DNA of 64,000 nucleotides from Carideicomes alvinocaridis (GCA_005473895.2 SRJI02000012.1:42306-106305), one strand, 5' to 3'; positions 27,602-36,604 are shown, counted from the first letter of the stretch. Numbers and translations: made by a program. Notes: generated from the sequence alone by a model not told the origin.

Positions 27602-28612
27602 ATGTCACCCACTCAGCCTGCCCCCACCGGCGCGCCCGTCGCCGGCCCCCTTCCCGACCGCGATGCGCGCCGCGTGATCCCCTTCACCCGCTGGCGCCGG
27701 GCCGGGTTCGCCACCTCTGTGGCGCTGCTCCTGCTGACCTGCCTGTCGCTGGCCCTGCACGGCCTGAACCTCGGCATCGACTTCACCGGCGGCACGGTGG
27801 TGGAGGCCCGGCTTGCCGCGCCCGAACCGCTGGAGCAGCTTCGCCAGCGGCTGGCCGGGGCGGGCTTCGCGGAATCGGTGGTGCAGACGCTCGACGATGG
27901 GGCGACCGTGCTGATCCGCCTGAAATCGAGCGATGTCGGGGCGCCTGCCAAGCTGCAGGAGGCGCTCGGCGCCGGCACGGAGATCCGGTCGCAGGCGGTG
28001 ATCGGGCCCAAGGTCTCGTCCGGGCTGCTGCGCTCGGGGGTTGAGGCCAGCCTGCTCGCCGTGGGTGTGATCGCGGTCTATGTCTGGCTGCGCTTCGAGG
28101 CAAGGTTCGGCCTGTCCGCGCTGCTGACCACGCTGCATGACGTGGTGATGATGGTGGGCTTCTTCTCCGTCACCGGGCTGAGCTTCGACCTGACGGCCAT
28201 CGCGGCGCTGCTGCTGATCGCGGGGTACTCGATCAACGACACGGTAGTGGTCTTCGACCGGCTGCGCGAGACACTCGGCCGACAGCGCGACATGGCCCTG
28301 ACAGAGGCGATCGACCGCTCCGTCACATCCACGCTGCGGCGCACCCTGATGACCTCGGGCTCGACGCTGGCCACCTCGGTGTCGCTGATGATCTTCGGCG
28401 GGCCGGTGCTGTTTCCCTTCGCCACGGCGGTAACCTTCGGCATCTGCGCCGGCACCCTGTCGAGCATCTTCGTCGCCGCGCCGATGCTGCTGCACCTGCC
28501 GGGGCGGCTGCCCGGCCGCGATCCCGACCCCGACCCGGCGCCGGCACCCGAGCCCGATCCGATCCCCGACCCGGTGCCGGATCCGCGCGAGCCTCGGGAC
28601 CTGCGGCCGTGA
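27602..28612 (+). CDS. secF: Orphan SecF-type protein translocase subunit
   Basis: A 336-residue protein with the SecF architecture. There is a first membrane helix near 36-52, the D1 motif LNLGIDFTGGTVVEARL, then five more membrane segments including VYVWLRFEARFG, LLIAGYSINDTVVVFDRLRE and FATAVTFGICAGTLSSIF. SecF works with SecD to pull proteins through SecYEG. No secD or yajC is next to it, which is unusual. The C-terminus is a repetitive acidic-proline tail (DPDPDPAPAPEPDP). The ATG at 27602 lacks a clear ribosome site. exoD follows with a GTGA overlap. Confidence 0.88.
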   Translation: MSPTQPAPTGAPVAGPLPDRDARRVIPFTRWRRAGFATSVALLLLTCLSLALHGLNLGIDFTGGTVVEARLAAPEPLEQLRQRLAGAGFAESVVQTLDDGATVLIRLKSSDVGAPAKLQEALGAGTEIRSQAVIGPKVSSGLLRSGVEASLLAVGVIAVYVWLRFEARFGLSALLTTLHDVVMMVGFFSVTGLSFDLTAIAALLLIAGYSINDTVVVFDRLRETLGRQRDMALTEAIDRSVTSTLRRTLMTSGSTLATSVSLMIFGGPVLFPFATAVTFGICAGTLSSIFVAAPMLLHLPGRLPGRDPDPDPAPAPEPDPIPDPVPDPREPRDLRP

Positions 28613-29265
28613 CCGCCATGACCCCGCCGCCCCGGGCCGCGCTGCCCGTTCCGCTGGAAGAGCCGCGCTTTTCCGTCCTGCTGCTGCAGATCACCGATGC
28701 GGCGCCGCATCCGCGTATCGCCATCGGCGAGCTGATCGACGGGTTCGGCCGGCGCGGCCATGGCGCGCTGCTGATCGTGCTGGGCGCGCCCAACATCCTG
28801 CCGCTGCCCCTGCCGGGCCTTTCGATGATCTCGGGCCTGCCGCTGCTGCTGCTCGCGCTGCAACTGGCGCTCGGCTACCCGGCGCCGTGGTTTCCCGAGG
28901 CGCTGCGCCGGCGGTCCTTCGACCGGACGGAGTTCCGCCGCATCGCCATGGCGATCGCCCCGCGGCTGCTGCGGCTGGAGCGGGTGATCCGGCCGCGCTG
29001 GCCCTCGCTGACCACGGGGCTGTGGCGGCAGGCCCTGGGGCTGCTGGCGGTGATCCTGGCCGTGGCGCTGATGCTGCCGCTGCCGCTGGGCAACGCGCTG
29101 CCGGGCCTCGCGCTGGCGCTGATCGGCCTTGCGGTGCTCGAAGGGGATTCGGGGGCCGGGCTGGCCGGGATCGTCGTCGGGGCGATCGGCCTTGCCGTCA
29201 CCGCCTTTGCCAGTGCCGCGCTGGCGGGCGGCGCGTGGCTGGCCCTGCGCGGCCTGCTGGGTTGA
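28609..29265 (+). CDS. ExoD-family membrane protein
   Basis: A 218-residue ExoD-type protein with about four membrane segments. Motifs include GELIDGFGRRGHGALLIVLG near residue 40 and LPGLSMISGLPLLLLALQ near 68, both typical of the exopolysaccharide synthesis ExoD family. The biochemical role is not established. The first start is a GTG at 28609 that overlaps the secF stop (GTGA); an ATG at 28618 is the alternative. The overlap suggests co-translation with secF. Confidence 0.85.
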   Translation: MTAMTPPPRAALPVPLEEPRFSVLLLQITDAAPHPRIAIGELIDGFGRRGHGALLIVLGAPNILPLPLPGLSMISGLPLLLLALQLALGYPAPWFPEALRRRSFDRTEFRRIAMAIAPRLLRLERVIRPRWPSLTTGLWRQALGLLAVILAVALMLPLPLGNALPGLALALIGLAVLEGDSGAGLAGIVVGAIGLAVTAFASAALAGGAWLALRGLLG

Positions 29266-29297
29266 GTCGGGGACCAGAGACAGGATAACCCACCATC

Positions 29298-30233
29298 ATG
29301 ACGACCACTCTCTTGCTTCTTGGCGGGTTCGTCCTGCTCATCCTCGGCGGCGAATTCCTCGTGCGGGGGGCGGCCCGCAGCGCCACGATCCTCGGCCTGT
29401 CGCCGCTGCTGATCGGGCTGACGCTGGTCGGCTTCGGGACCTCGACGCCCGAGCTTTTCACCAGCGTGCAGGCCGCGCTTCGCGGGTCTCCGGGGATCGC
29501 GGTCGGCAATGTCGTCGGCTCCAACATCTGCAACATCCTGCTGATCCTCGGGGTGGCGGCGCTGATCCGGCCGGTGGCCGCGGCCGCATCGAGCTTCCGC
29601 CGCGACGGTGCGGTCGTGGCGCTGGTGACGCTGGCCTGTCTCGGCGTCCTGCTGAGCGGACAGATCGGCAGATGGACCGGCGCGGCCTGCGTCGCGCTGC
29701 TGCTGGGCTATATCGTCATGGCCTACCGCTCCGACCGGCGCAGCCCGGCCGCGACGGAGCCGGTGGCCGAGGCGCAGGGGACCATGTCACTCGGCGCGGC
29801 GCTGCTGATCGCCGCGGGCGGGCTGGCACTGGTCGTGGTCGGCGCGCATCTGCTCGTCACCGGCGCGATGGCGCTGGCCTCGGGCCTCGGCGTGTCGGAC
29901 ACGCTGATCGGGCTGACCATCGTGGCGGTCGGGACCTCCCTGCCCGAGCTGATCACCTCGGTCATGGCGGCGATCCGGCGGCAGGACGAGATCGCCTTCG
30001 GCAACGTGCTGGGCTCCAACATCTACAACATCCTCGGCATCCTCGGCGTCACCGCGCTGGTGGAGCCGATCGCGGTCCCGCCGGAGATCATGCAGGTCGA
30101 CGGCTGGGTGATGCTGGCGGCGACGGCCGCGCTGATCCTCTTCGCCATCACCGGGCAACGGATCAACCGGGCCGAGGGCGGCGTGCTGCTGACCGGTTAC
30201 GCCGCCTATCTGGCGTGGCTCGTGGCCGGCTGA
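29298..30233 (+). CDS. Na+/Ca2+ exchanger-family antiporter
   Basis: A 311-residue CaCA-family protein with two homologous halves of about five membrane helices each. Both halves carry the alpha-repeat motif: GFGTSTPELFTSVQAAL near residue 51 with GNVVGSNICNILLILG after it, and VGTSLPELITSVMAAI near 211 with GNVLGSNIYNILGILG. This is the YrbG-type group; the exchanged cations in this organism are not known. It lies 32 bases after exoD in the same direction. Confidence 0.93.
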   Translation: MTTTLLLLGGFVLLILGGEFLVRGAARSATILGLSPLLIGLTLVGFGTSTPELFTSVQAALRGSPGIAVGNVVGSNICNILLILGVAALIRPVAAAASSFRRDGAVVALVTLACLGVLLSGQIGRWTGAACVALLLGYIVMAYRSDRRSPAATEPVAEAQGTMSLGAALLIAAGGLALVVVGAHLLVTGAMALASGLGVSDTLIGLTIVAVGTSLPELITSVMAAIRRQDEIAFGNVLGSNIYNILGILGVTALVEPIAVPPEIMQVDGWVMLAATAALILFAITGQRINRAEGGVLLTGYAAYLAWLVAG

Positions 30234-30703
30234 TCTGTCCGCGGTCTCGGGGTTACCGGGTGGCGGAGCGGTTCGCCATCCGGAGCTTCCTCACGGCATG
30301 GCGGCCGGATCCTGCCAGCCCACGGCCGCGCTGATTCGGCTCGCCACTGCCTGCCCCGTATCCACCGAGCCAAGGCCGGCGTGCGGCTGCCCGACTCCGC
30401 CTTTCACCGGTCGCCCCGCGTGACCGGATCAGCCCACCCGCGCTATAGGCGGGATCCCGCGGTGTCACTCACGATCCCGTGATCGCGTTGTACTCCGGAG
30501 CCTCGGGTGCTAGCTGACGCGCCAATGGTCGAGAGAGATCACATCAACTCGCCAGCGTCTTCGGTACGCTTCTGTGCAGCGCTTCGCTGCCGGCGGGCGA
30601 AGGTGCATCATCAGCCCCCGAATACGTCAGAAGCGGCGCAGGCCGCCAAAGCTCGTGTCGCGGGGCGCGTCGACCATCTCTGAAATAAATGAAGGGATAT
30701 CCC
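30234..30703. other. Gap upstream of the betaine/choline transporter
   Basis: 470 bases with no supported gene. It must contain the promoter of proX, but I see no clear -35/-10 pair. A small dyad CACGATCCCGTG lies at about 30471-30482. No riboswitch fold that I recognise is present. Confidence 0.4.
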
Positions 30704-31693
30704 ATGCGTAAGCTGACAATGATTGCCGCGGCAGGGGCAACGACCTGCCTGACCGCCCTGTCCGCACAGGCTCAGGACGCCGGTCAGTGCGGCGAAGTGT
30801 CGATCGCACAAATGAACTGGGCCGCGGCCGAGGTCACCACCAAGGTCGCCGAATTCCTGCTGGAGCAGGGCTATGGCTGCGACGTGAGCCTCGTTCAGTC
30901 GGACACGATCCCGGCCATCACCTCGGTCGCCGAGAACGGCGAGCCGGACGTGGTGACGAACCTGTGGCTGAACTCCGCCGGCGACGCCTACAAGAAGCTG
31001 GAAGAGAACGGCACGATGAAGCGCCTGACCTCCGTGCTGGATCCGGGCGGCGTCGAAGGCTGGTGGATCCCCACCTACCTGGCCGAGGAACACCCCGAGC
31101 TGACCACCATCGAGGGCGTTATGGAGAACCCCGAGCTGGTCGGCGGCACCTTCAACAACTGCCCCGACGGCTGGGGCTGCCGCGTCGTCTCCGACAACCT
31201 GGTGCGCGCGCTCGACCTCGAATCCTCGGGGATCGAAGTGTTCAACCACGGTTCGGGTGAAACGCTCGCCTCCTCCATGGGCTCGGCCGTCACCTCCGAG
31301 AAGCCGTGGTTCGGCTACTACTGGGGTCCGACCGTGCCGATGGGCAAGTATGACATGACCCAGGTGAAGCTTGGCGACTACAACGAAGACGCCTTTGCCA
31401 ACCTGCAGAACCAGGATGCCGACGACCCGCAGGTCTCGGAATTCCCGGCGGCGCCGATCCTGACCTCGGTCACCACCGACTTTGCCGAGGAAAACCCGGA
31501 AGTTACCGAGTTCTTCAGCAAGATGAACTTCAAGACCGACACCATGAGCGGTCTGCTGGCCTGGCAGGACGAGAACAACGCCTCCGCCGAGGAGACGGCC
31601 GTGCACTTCCTGACCAACAACCAGGACGCCTGGTCCGGCTGGATCAACGACGCGGCGAAAGAGAAGCTTTCCAACCTGCTGAACCAGGGCTGA
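30704..31693 (+). CDS. proX: Glycine betaine/choline-type ABC transporter substrate-binding protein
   Basis: A 329-residue periplasmic protein of the OpuAC/ProX family. The signal peptide ends near residue 24 (LSAQAQD). The mature protein holds QMNWAAAEVTTKVAEFLLE and NLWLNSAGDAYKKLE, typical of the betaine-binding fold. It should bind glycine betaine, proline betaine or choline; the exact ligand is not decided by sequence. GAAGGGA precedes the ATG. It is first in the operon, and a strong hairpin separates it from the permease gene, which usually gives extra binding protein. Confidence 0.92.
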   Translation: MRKLTMIAAAGATTCLTALSAQAQDAGQCGEVSIAQMNWAAAEVTTKVAEFLLEQGYGCDVSLVQSDTIPAITSVAENGEPDVVTNLWLNSAGDAYKKLEENGTMKRLTSVLDPGGVEGWWIPTYLAEEHPELTTIEGVMENPELVGGTFNNCPDGWGCRVVSDNLVRALDLESSGIEVFNHGSGETLASSMGSAVTSEKPWFGYYWGPTVPMGKYDMTQVKLGDYNEDAFANLQNQDADDPQVSEFPAAPILTSVTTDFAEENPEVTEFFSKMNFKTDTMSGLLAWQDENNASAEETAVHFLTNNQDAWSGWINDAAKEKLSNLLNQG

Positions 31694-31720
31694 GGAGGCG
31701 TCATTGACGCCCGTATTGTG

Positions 31721-31745
31721 GACGGGGCCGGCTGCCGGCCCCGTC
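31721..31745 (+). terminator. Intercistronic hairpin between proX and proW
   Basis: GACGGGGCCGG (31721-31731) pairs perfectly with CCGGCCCCGTC (31735-31745) around a three-base loop, then TTTCGTT. Such hairpins after the binding-protein gene of ABC operons act as partial terminators or protect the upstream mRNA from decay. Confidence 0.7.
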
Positions 31746-31797
31746 TTTCGTTGAAGAATAACAGATTGGGCGGGCCTTCGCGGGCCCGAGTGGACAG

Positions 31798-32829
31798 ATG
31801 GCGACATATGACGGCGTGTTCAACGCGCTAGGACTGAGAGAATGGTGCGACGGCGGCCAGAGTGACGGGCCGATGTCGATGGACGCCCTGCTGGCCCAGA
31901 CCGGCGGCGGCAGCGAAAAGACGTTCTGGGACTTCCCCTTTCCATCGCTGGACGCACTCAACGAGGCCTGCGGGAAGATCCCGCAATCGCGTGACCTGAC
32001 GGTCGGCCTGGAGCAGGGGTTCCTGGCCATCCGCGACGCGCTTCAGGTGGTGCTGGACCCGGTGACCCAGCCGCTGAGCTGGCTGCTGCGCAACGCGCTC
32101 CACGTGATGACCGACACGCCGTGGTGGATCGTGATCCCGATCCTGCTGCTGGTCTGCTGGGCGGTCACCCGGTCGCTGAAACTGGTGGGTTTCGTGGCGA
32201 TCGTGATCGGGCTTCTGGCCTTTATCGATCACTATGAATACGCCATGCAGACGCTGGCGATCATCTTTGTCTGCGCCTTCATATGCGTGTTGATCGGGGT
32301 GCCAATAGGCATCGGCATGTCCCGCAGCGACAAGGCGCAGAGGGTCATCATCCCGATCCTCGACATGCTGCAGACGCTGCCGCCCTTCGTCTACCTGATC
32401 CCGCTGATCTTCCTGTTCTCGGTGACCGAGCCCAAGCTCTACGGCATCGCGATCATCCTCTATGCCATCGTGCCGGTGGTGCGGCTGACCGACCTCGGCA
32501 TCCGGCTGGTCGACAAGGACGTGATCGAGGCCGCGGACGCCTTCGGCATGACCTCGCACCAGAAGCTCTTTGGCGTGCAGATCCCGCTGGCGCTGCCCAA
32601 CATCATGGCCGGCGTGAACCAGACGATCATGATGAGCCTCGCCATGGTGGTGATCGCGTCGCTGGTCTCGGCCCCGGGTCTCGGCGTGCTGGTGCTGCGC
32701 GGCATCCGCAACCTCGAGCTGGGCGTGGGCCTCGTCGCGGGCTTCGGCATCGTGCTGCTGGCCATCCTGCTGGACCGCGTGACCAAGGCTTCGCTGGCGC
32801 GGATCGACGCCAGCCAGAGCAGCCGCTGA
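31798..32829 (+). CDS. proW: Glycine betaine/choline-type ABC transporter permease
   Basis: A 343-residue permease with an N-terminal amphipathic tail of about 70 residues, then six or seven membrane segments. The EAA loop that contacts the ATPase is AADAFGMTSHQKLFGVQIPL near 245. It forms the channel of the ABC importer. It lies between proX and proV, 12 bases before proV. The N-terminal region before residue 80 is longer than in some family members. Confidence 0.92.
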   Translation: MATYDGVFNALGLREWCDGGQSDGPMSMDALLAQTGGGSEKTFWDFPFPSLDALNEACGKIPQSRDLTVGLEQGFLAIRDALQVVLDPVTQPLSWLLRNALHVMTDTPWWIVIPILLLVCWAVTRSLKLVGFVAIVIGLLAFIDHYEYAMQTLAIIFVCAFICVLIGVPIGIGMSRSDKAQRVIIPILDMLQTLPPFVYLIPLIFLFSVTEPKLYGIAIILYAIVPVVRLTDLGIRLVDKDVIEAADAFGMTSHQKLFGVQIPLALPNIMAGVNQTIMMSLAMVVIASLVSAPGLGVLVLRGIRNLELGVGLVAGFGIVLLAILLDRVTKASLARIDASQSSR

Positions 32830-32841
32830 GGAGGACCGGAC

Positions 32842-33903
32842 ATGAAGGATACGCAACAGAAGAACGTCAAGGTCTCCATCAAGCACCTCTACAAGATCTT
32901 CGGCGAGGACCCGCAATCGGTCCTGCCGCGGGTCAAGGAGGGGCTGGGCAAGACCGAGCTGCTGGAGCAGACCAACCACGTGCTGGGCCTCAACGACATC
33001 AACGTGGACATCCACGAAGGTGAGATGACGGTGATCATGGGGCTGTCCGGGTCGGGGAAATCCACCCTGATCCGCCACCTCAACCGGCTGATCGAACCGA
33101 CCGACGGCGAAGTGCTGGTGGACGGGGAGAACATCCTCGACTGGAACGAGTCGAAGCTGCGCAAGCTGCGGCGCGAGACCATGTCGATGGTGTTCCAGAA
33201 GTTCGCGCTGCTGCCCCACCGCACGGTGCTGGAGAATGCGGGCATGGCCATGGCCACCCGCGGGCAGAGCCGCAAGGACTTCGAATCCGAGGCCAACAAG
33301 TGGCTCGACCGGGTGGGGCTGGACGGCTACGGCAACCAGTACCCGCACCAGCTGTCGGGCGGGATGCAGCAGCGCGTGGGGATTGCCCGGGCGCTGACCT
33401 CCAACTCGCCGATCATGCTGATGGACGAAGCGTTCTCGGCGCTCGATCCGCTGATCCGGACCGACATGCAGGACCTCCTGCTGGAGCTTCAGGCCGAGCT
33501 GCACAAGACGGTGATCTTCATCACCCACGACCTCGACGAGGCGCTGAAGCTGGCCGACCACCTGGTCATCCTCAAGGACGGCGCGGTGGTGCAGCAGGGC
33601 GAGCCGCAGCAGATCCTGCTGGAGCCGTCGGATCCCTACATCGAGGACTTCGTCAGCGACATCAACCGCGCCCGGGTGCTGCGCGCCCGCTCGGTGATGG
33701 AAGAGGGTGCGCCCTCGGGCGAGGTCTCGGGCGAGGTGGACGTGAACGACAACCTCGAGAGCGTCATCGCCAAGGCCGGCGGCGACCTCGACCGCAGCTT
33801 TGCCGTGACCCGCAAGGGCGAGCGCGTGGGCACGCTGGACATGGCCACGATCATGCGCGCCCTCGTCCCCCGCGAGGCCAGCCGCGACACGGCCCGGGCC
33901 TGA
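32842..33903 (+). CDS. proV: Glycine betaine/choline-type ABC transporter ATPase
   Basis: A 353-residue ABC ATPase. Walker A GLSGSGKST is at residues 67-75, the signature LSGGMQQRVGIARAL near 172, Walker B IMLMDEAFSALDP near 191 and the switch His in TVIFITHDLDEALKL. The C-terminal 70 residues are a short regulatory region, less than two full CBS domains, so osmosensing through tandem CBS domains is not obvious. A strong terminator follows. Confidence 0.94.
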   Translation: MKDTQQKNVKVSIKHLYKIFGEDPQSVLPRVKEGLGKTELLEQTNHVLGLNDINVDIHEGEMTVIMGLSGSGKSTLIRHLNRLIEPTDGEVLVDGENILDWNESKLRKLRRETMSMVFQKFALLPHRTVLENAGMAMATRGQSRKDFESEANKWLDRVGLDGYGNQYPHQLSGGMQQRVGIARALTSNSPIMLMDEAFSALDPLIRTDMQDLLLELQAELHKTVIFITHDLDEALKLADHLVILKDGAVVQQGEPQQILLEPSDPYIEDFVSDINRARVLRARSVMEEGAPSGEVSGEVDVNDNLESVIAKAGGDLDRSFAVTRKGERVGTLDMATIMRALVPREASRDTARA

Positions 33904-33925
33904 GCCTGCCGAAAGCGACAAATGA

Positions 33926-33959
33926 AGGGGCGCCGGGGATGATCCGGCGCCCCTTTTTT
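33926..33959 (+). terminator. Intrinsic terminator of the betaine transporter operon
   Basis: AGGGGCGCCGG (33926-33936) pairs with CCGGCGCCCCT (33944-33954) across a seven-base loop, followed by TTTTTT. Confidence 0.92.
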
Positions 33960-33987
33960 CATGCCGCGAGGCCGGTCCCGTTGACGG

Positions 33988-34647
33988 TCATTCCGGGTCG
34001 CAGCGGCCGAGCGGATCGCGGGTGACCAGCGGGCGGGCCGTGGCCTGCTCCGCCTCGGCCTGCGTGAGGTTTCCCGCCTTCGCCATCTCGCCCAGAACGA
34101 AGTTCCGCCGGGCCAGCGCCCGCTCGCTCTTCTGCACCGGGTGAAGCGCCGTGGGCGCAATCGGCAGGGCGGCGAGATAGGCCATTTCCTCGGGCGTCAG
34201 ATCGCCAAGCGGCTTGCCATAATAGGCCTGCGCCGCGCCCGCCGCGCCATAGCAGCCCTGCCCGAGATAGACCTCCGAGACATACCAGTCGAGAATCTCG
34301 TCCGGCGACAGGGCCTGCGCCAGCGCGATCCCCAGCACCATCCTGTCGAAGCGGCCGCCGTCCTGCATGATGAGGGCCGCCGCGACCCGCCGGGTGATCG
34401 TGGAGCGGGCGGCGGGGCGATCGAAGAACTGCCGGTCCTCCGCCGCGGCGAAGGCCAGGCGAAGCGGGTCGGGCAGCGCGGGCCAGCCCGGCGCCCGTCG
34501 GTCGTATTCGGCGCGGTACTCCGCCGGTCCGGGCGCCTGTGGTGCGACCGCGGCCTCCTGAGCCGACGCCACCCGCGGCAGGGCGAGCGGCGCCAGCGCG
34601 GGGACCAGCAGCGCCGCCGCAACGGCCATCGCGCGGGGGCGTCTCAT
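33988..34647 (-). CDS. Stand-alone glycosyltransferase-51 (peptidoglycan) domain protein
   Basis: A 219-residue exported protein with a signal peptide to about residue 29 (RVASAQE). The rest is a GT51 peptidoglycan glycosyltransferase domain: AAAEDRQFFDRPAARSTITRR keeps the catalytic Glu of the EDxxF motif, and LSPDEILDWYVSEVYLGQG matches the EIL-x-x-Y-L-N-x-x-Y-x-G motif in degraded form. There is no membrane anchor beyond the signal and no transpeptidase domain. Some conserved residues (HxG, STITQQ, YLN) are altered, so activity is doubtful. It converges on the betaine operon. Confidence 0.75.
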   Translation of the reverse strand: MRRPRAMAVAAALLVPALAPLALPRVASAQEAAVAPQAPGPAEYRAEYDRRAPGWPALPDPLRLAFAAAEDRQFFDRPAARSTITRRVAAALIMQDGGRFDRMVLGIALAQALSPDEILDWYVSEVYLGQGCYGAAGAAQAYYGKPLGDLTPEEMAYLAALPIAPTALHPVQKSERALARRNFVLGEMAKAGNLTQAEAEQATARPLVTRDPLGRCDPE

Positions 34648-34651
34648 CCGT

Positions 34652-34927
34652 CTACCCGCAGCGCAGGTTCTCGATCACGCCCAGCTCGTTCGTCTCGATG
34701 TTGAGCCGCTCCGGCACGAAGTCCTGGGTCACCATGTCGCCGGGCTTGATCACCCGGGCGTTCAGATCGGTCGGCAGGGTCACGGCGGCGAGGTTCTTGC
34801 CGATCAGGTCGGAATAGCCGCTGGCCCCGCAGGCATCCTCGGGCGGATCCGCGGGTTGCTCCTGCGCCATGCAGGCGGGCAGAAAGGCCACGAGGGCGAT
34901 CGGGGCAAGGGCAAGGGCTCGGCGCAT
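34652..34927 (-). CDS. I78-family peptidase inhibitor lipoprotein
   Basis: A 91-residue predicted lipoprotein; the lipobox FLPAC ends near residue 19. The mature part is an I78-type inhibitor: CGASGYSDLIGKNLA, then ARVIKPGDMVTQDFVPERLN and the C-terminal IENLRCG. Proteins of this family inhibit serine proteases in the few cases studied; the target here is not known. It starts five bases before... and runs in the same direction as the GT51 gene, which begins four bases after its stop. Confidence 0.85.
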   Translation of the reverse strand: MRRALALAPIALVAFLPACMAQEQPADPPEDACGASGYSDLIGKNLAAVTLPTDLNARVIKPGDMVTQDFVPERLNIETNELGVIENLRCG

Positions 34928-35016
34928 CGGGGTCTCCTTTGGCGATAGGTCTTTCATCTTGAGATGTGGCGACCGCGGCGGCAAGGCAAGCCGTTGGGCG
35001 TCCTCCCGCCCATTGC

Positions 35017-35832
35017 CTATTGCGCGAGACCCAAGCGCTCCAGATGCGCGACGCTGTCACGGACCCGGTGGAAATCGCGGATCTCGACGATCAGGTGCGG
35101 GTCCGCGCGCAGGTTTCGCAGCGCGGCAAAGATGGCGTGAAATCCGACGCTTCCCTCGCCCAGCACCCAGTGGCGGTCGGCCCAGCCGTCGCTGTCCTGC
35201 AGGTGGACATGGGCCAGTGCCGGCCCCGCCGCGGCCACGAAGCGGTCGGGCGGCGGGGCGCCGCAGGTCCGCTCGGCCCAGTAGGCATGGCCCACATCCA
35301 CCGACAGCCGCAGCGCCGGGCTGTCCGCCGCCTCCACCACCTGGGCACGGTCGGCCGGATCGGTGTCGCGGATGTTCTCCAGCACCATCTCAACCCCGAT
35401 CTCCTCCGCCCGGTCGAGCGCGGGGGCCAGCGTGTCGAGAATGGCCTCGATCCGCCGCCCGCGATCCCGGGGCCGGATGTCCAGGTTGGCCGCATCCCAG
35501 GCATCGTAGGGCGAGTGGATCACCATCTGCGTCGCCCCCAGCCGCTCGCAGACGCCAAGCGCCTGGTCCAGCCGGACCTGCACCACGTCGCGAATCTCGC
35601 GGTCCTTCACGTCCAGCTCGAAGCCGGAATAGGGCCCGTGGATCCCCAGTCGCCCGTTCCAGCCGTCGAGCTTTTCACGGGCCATGGCGACGAAGGCATC
35701 AGGCGACTTGAGGATGTCGGTCATGGAGAACTCGGGCAGCTCGACGTCGCGATCCTTCTCGAACAGCCAGTCGCGGTGCCGGTCGAGGTCCAGCACGCTG
35801 AGCTGCGCGCCGACGATGGGCGGGTCCTGCAT
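35017..35832 (-). CDS. Sugar phosphate isomerase/epimerase-like TIM barrel protein
   Basis: A 271-residue xylose-isomerase-like TIM barrel (AP endonuclease 2 superfamily). Metal-binding positions are suggested by VIHSPYDAWD near 103, EMVLENIRD near 148, LSVDVGHAYW near 175 and AHVHLQDSDGW near 202. Members isomerise or epimerise sugars or keto acids; the substrate is not evident, and no sugar operon surrounds it. The ATG at 35832 (MQDPPIVGAQ) begins the domain. Confidence 0.82.
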   Translation of the reverse strand: MQDPPIVGAQLSVLDLDRHRDWLFEKDRDVELPEFSMTDILKSPDAFVAMAREKLDGWNGRLGIHGPYSGFELDVKDREIRDVVQVRLDQALGVCERLGATQMVIHSPYDAWDAANLDIRPRDRGRRIEAILDTLAPALDRAEEIGVEMVLENIRDTDPADRAQVVEAADSPALRLSVDVGHAYWAERTCGAPPPDRFVAAAGPALAHVHLQDSDGWADRHWVLGEGSVGFHAIFAALRNLRADPHLIVEIRDFHRVRDSVAHLERLGLAQ

Positions 35833-36043
35833 GTGGCCTCCGTCGCGTTGCCTGGGCGATCTTCCCCCGAAACTTTCCACCGGGCAAGGCCGCGCCACGG
35901 AGATGTTTCAGAAAAAGAATGCAGCAATTACAACGGGATGGAACTTTGTCGCCAAGTATTTTGAAACTGCTCGGTCCCAGGCTCCGTAGCTAGGGGCAGA
36001 TCGCAAGGCAGGAGGCCATGCGAACAACCAATAGGAGGAATTG

Positions 36044-36604
36044 ATGCTTAAACAGACCCTTTTCGCCACCGCCGCCCTGATCGCCAGCACGAGCTTTGCC
36101 GCCGCGCAGGACAACCCGATGGTCGGCGGCGCGCCGATGATGGCCGACATGACCATCGCGGAAAACGCATCCAACGCGCCGAACCTGACCACGCTGGTCG
36201 CCGCCGCGAAACAGGCGGGCCTGGTCGAGACGCTGATGGGCGAAGGCCCCTACACCGTCTTCGCACCGACCAACGACGCGTTCGGCATGATCTCCGAAGC
36301 ATCGCTGAACAAGCTGATGATGGACGAAAACAAGGATCAGCTGGCGCAGATCCTGACCTGCCACGTGGTCGCGGCCGAGGCCTTCTCGACCGACATCGCG
36401 GGCATGATCTCGGATGATGGCGGGATGCACGTCGTGCCGACCGTCGGTGGCTGCAAGCTCGAAGCCTACATGGAAGGCGGCGAGCTGAAGCTGAAGGACG
36501 AGAACGGCCGCGTCGCGACCGTGACCACGGCCGATGTCGATCAGTCCAACGGCGTGGTTCACGTGATCGACCGCGTGCTGCTGCCGGCCGGTCAGGCCGG
36601 GTAA
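36044..36604 (+). CDS. Fasciclin (FAS1) domain protein, secreted
   Basis: A 186-residue exported protein. The signal peptide ends near residue 22 (SFAAAQD). One FAS1 domain follows with its H1 box GPYTVFAPTNDAF near residues 67-79 and its H2 box NGVVHVIDRVLLP near the end. FAS1 domains mediate adhesion. TAGGAGGAA lies ahead of the ATG at 36044; a TTG one codon earlier is not needed. A hairpin follows. Confidence 0.92.
   Translation: MLKQTLFATAALIASTSFAAAQDNPMVGGAPMMADMTIAENASNAPNLTTLVAAAKQAGLVETLMGEGPYTVFAPTNDAFGMISEASLNKLMMDENKDQLAQILTCHVVAAEAFSTDIAGMISDDGGMHVVPTVGGCKLEAYMEGGELKLKDENGRVATVTTADVDQSNGVVHVIDRVLLPAGQAG

Noticed and set aside
31828..33921. 697-codon minus-strand frame opposite proW and proV
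   Set aside because: Shadow of the ABC permease and ATPase, which carry full family signatures.
35935..35970. GGAAC-type ECF sigma promoter before the fasciclin gene
   Set aside because: A GGAAC and a TATTTTG lie at a plausible distance, but no second site supports it, and the general-stress EcfG sigma factor is usually absent from Rhodobacterales.
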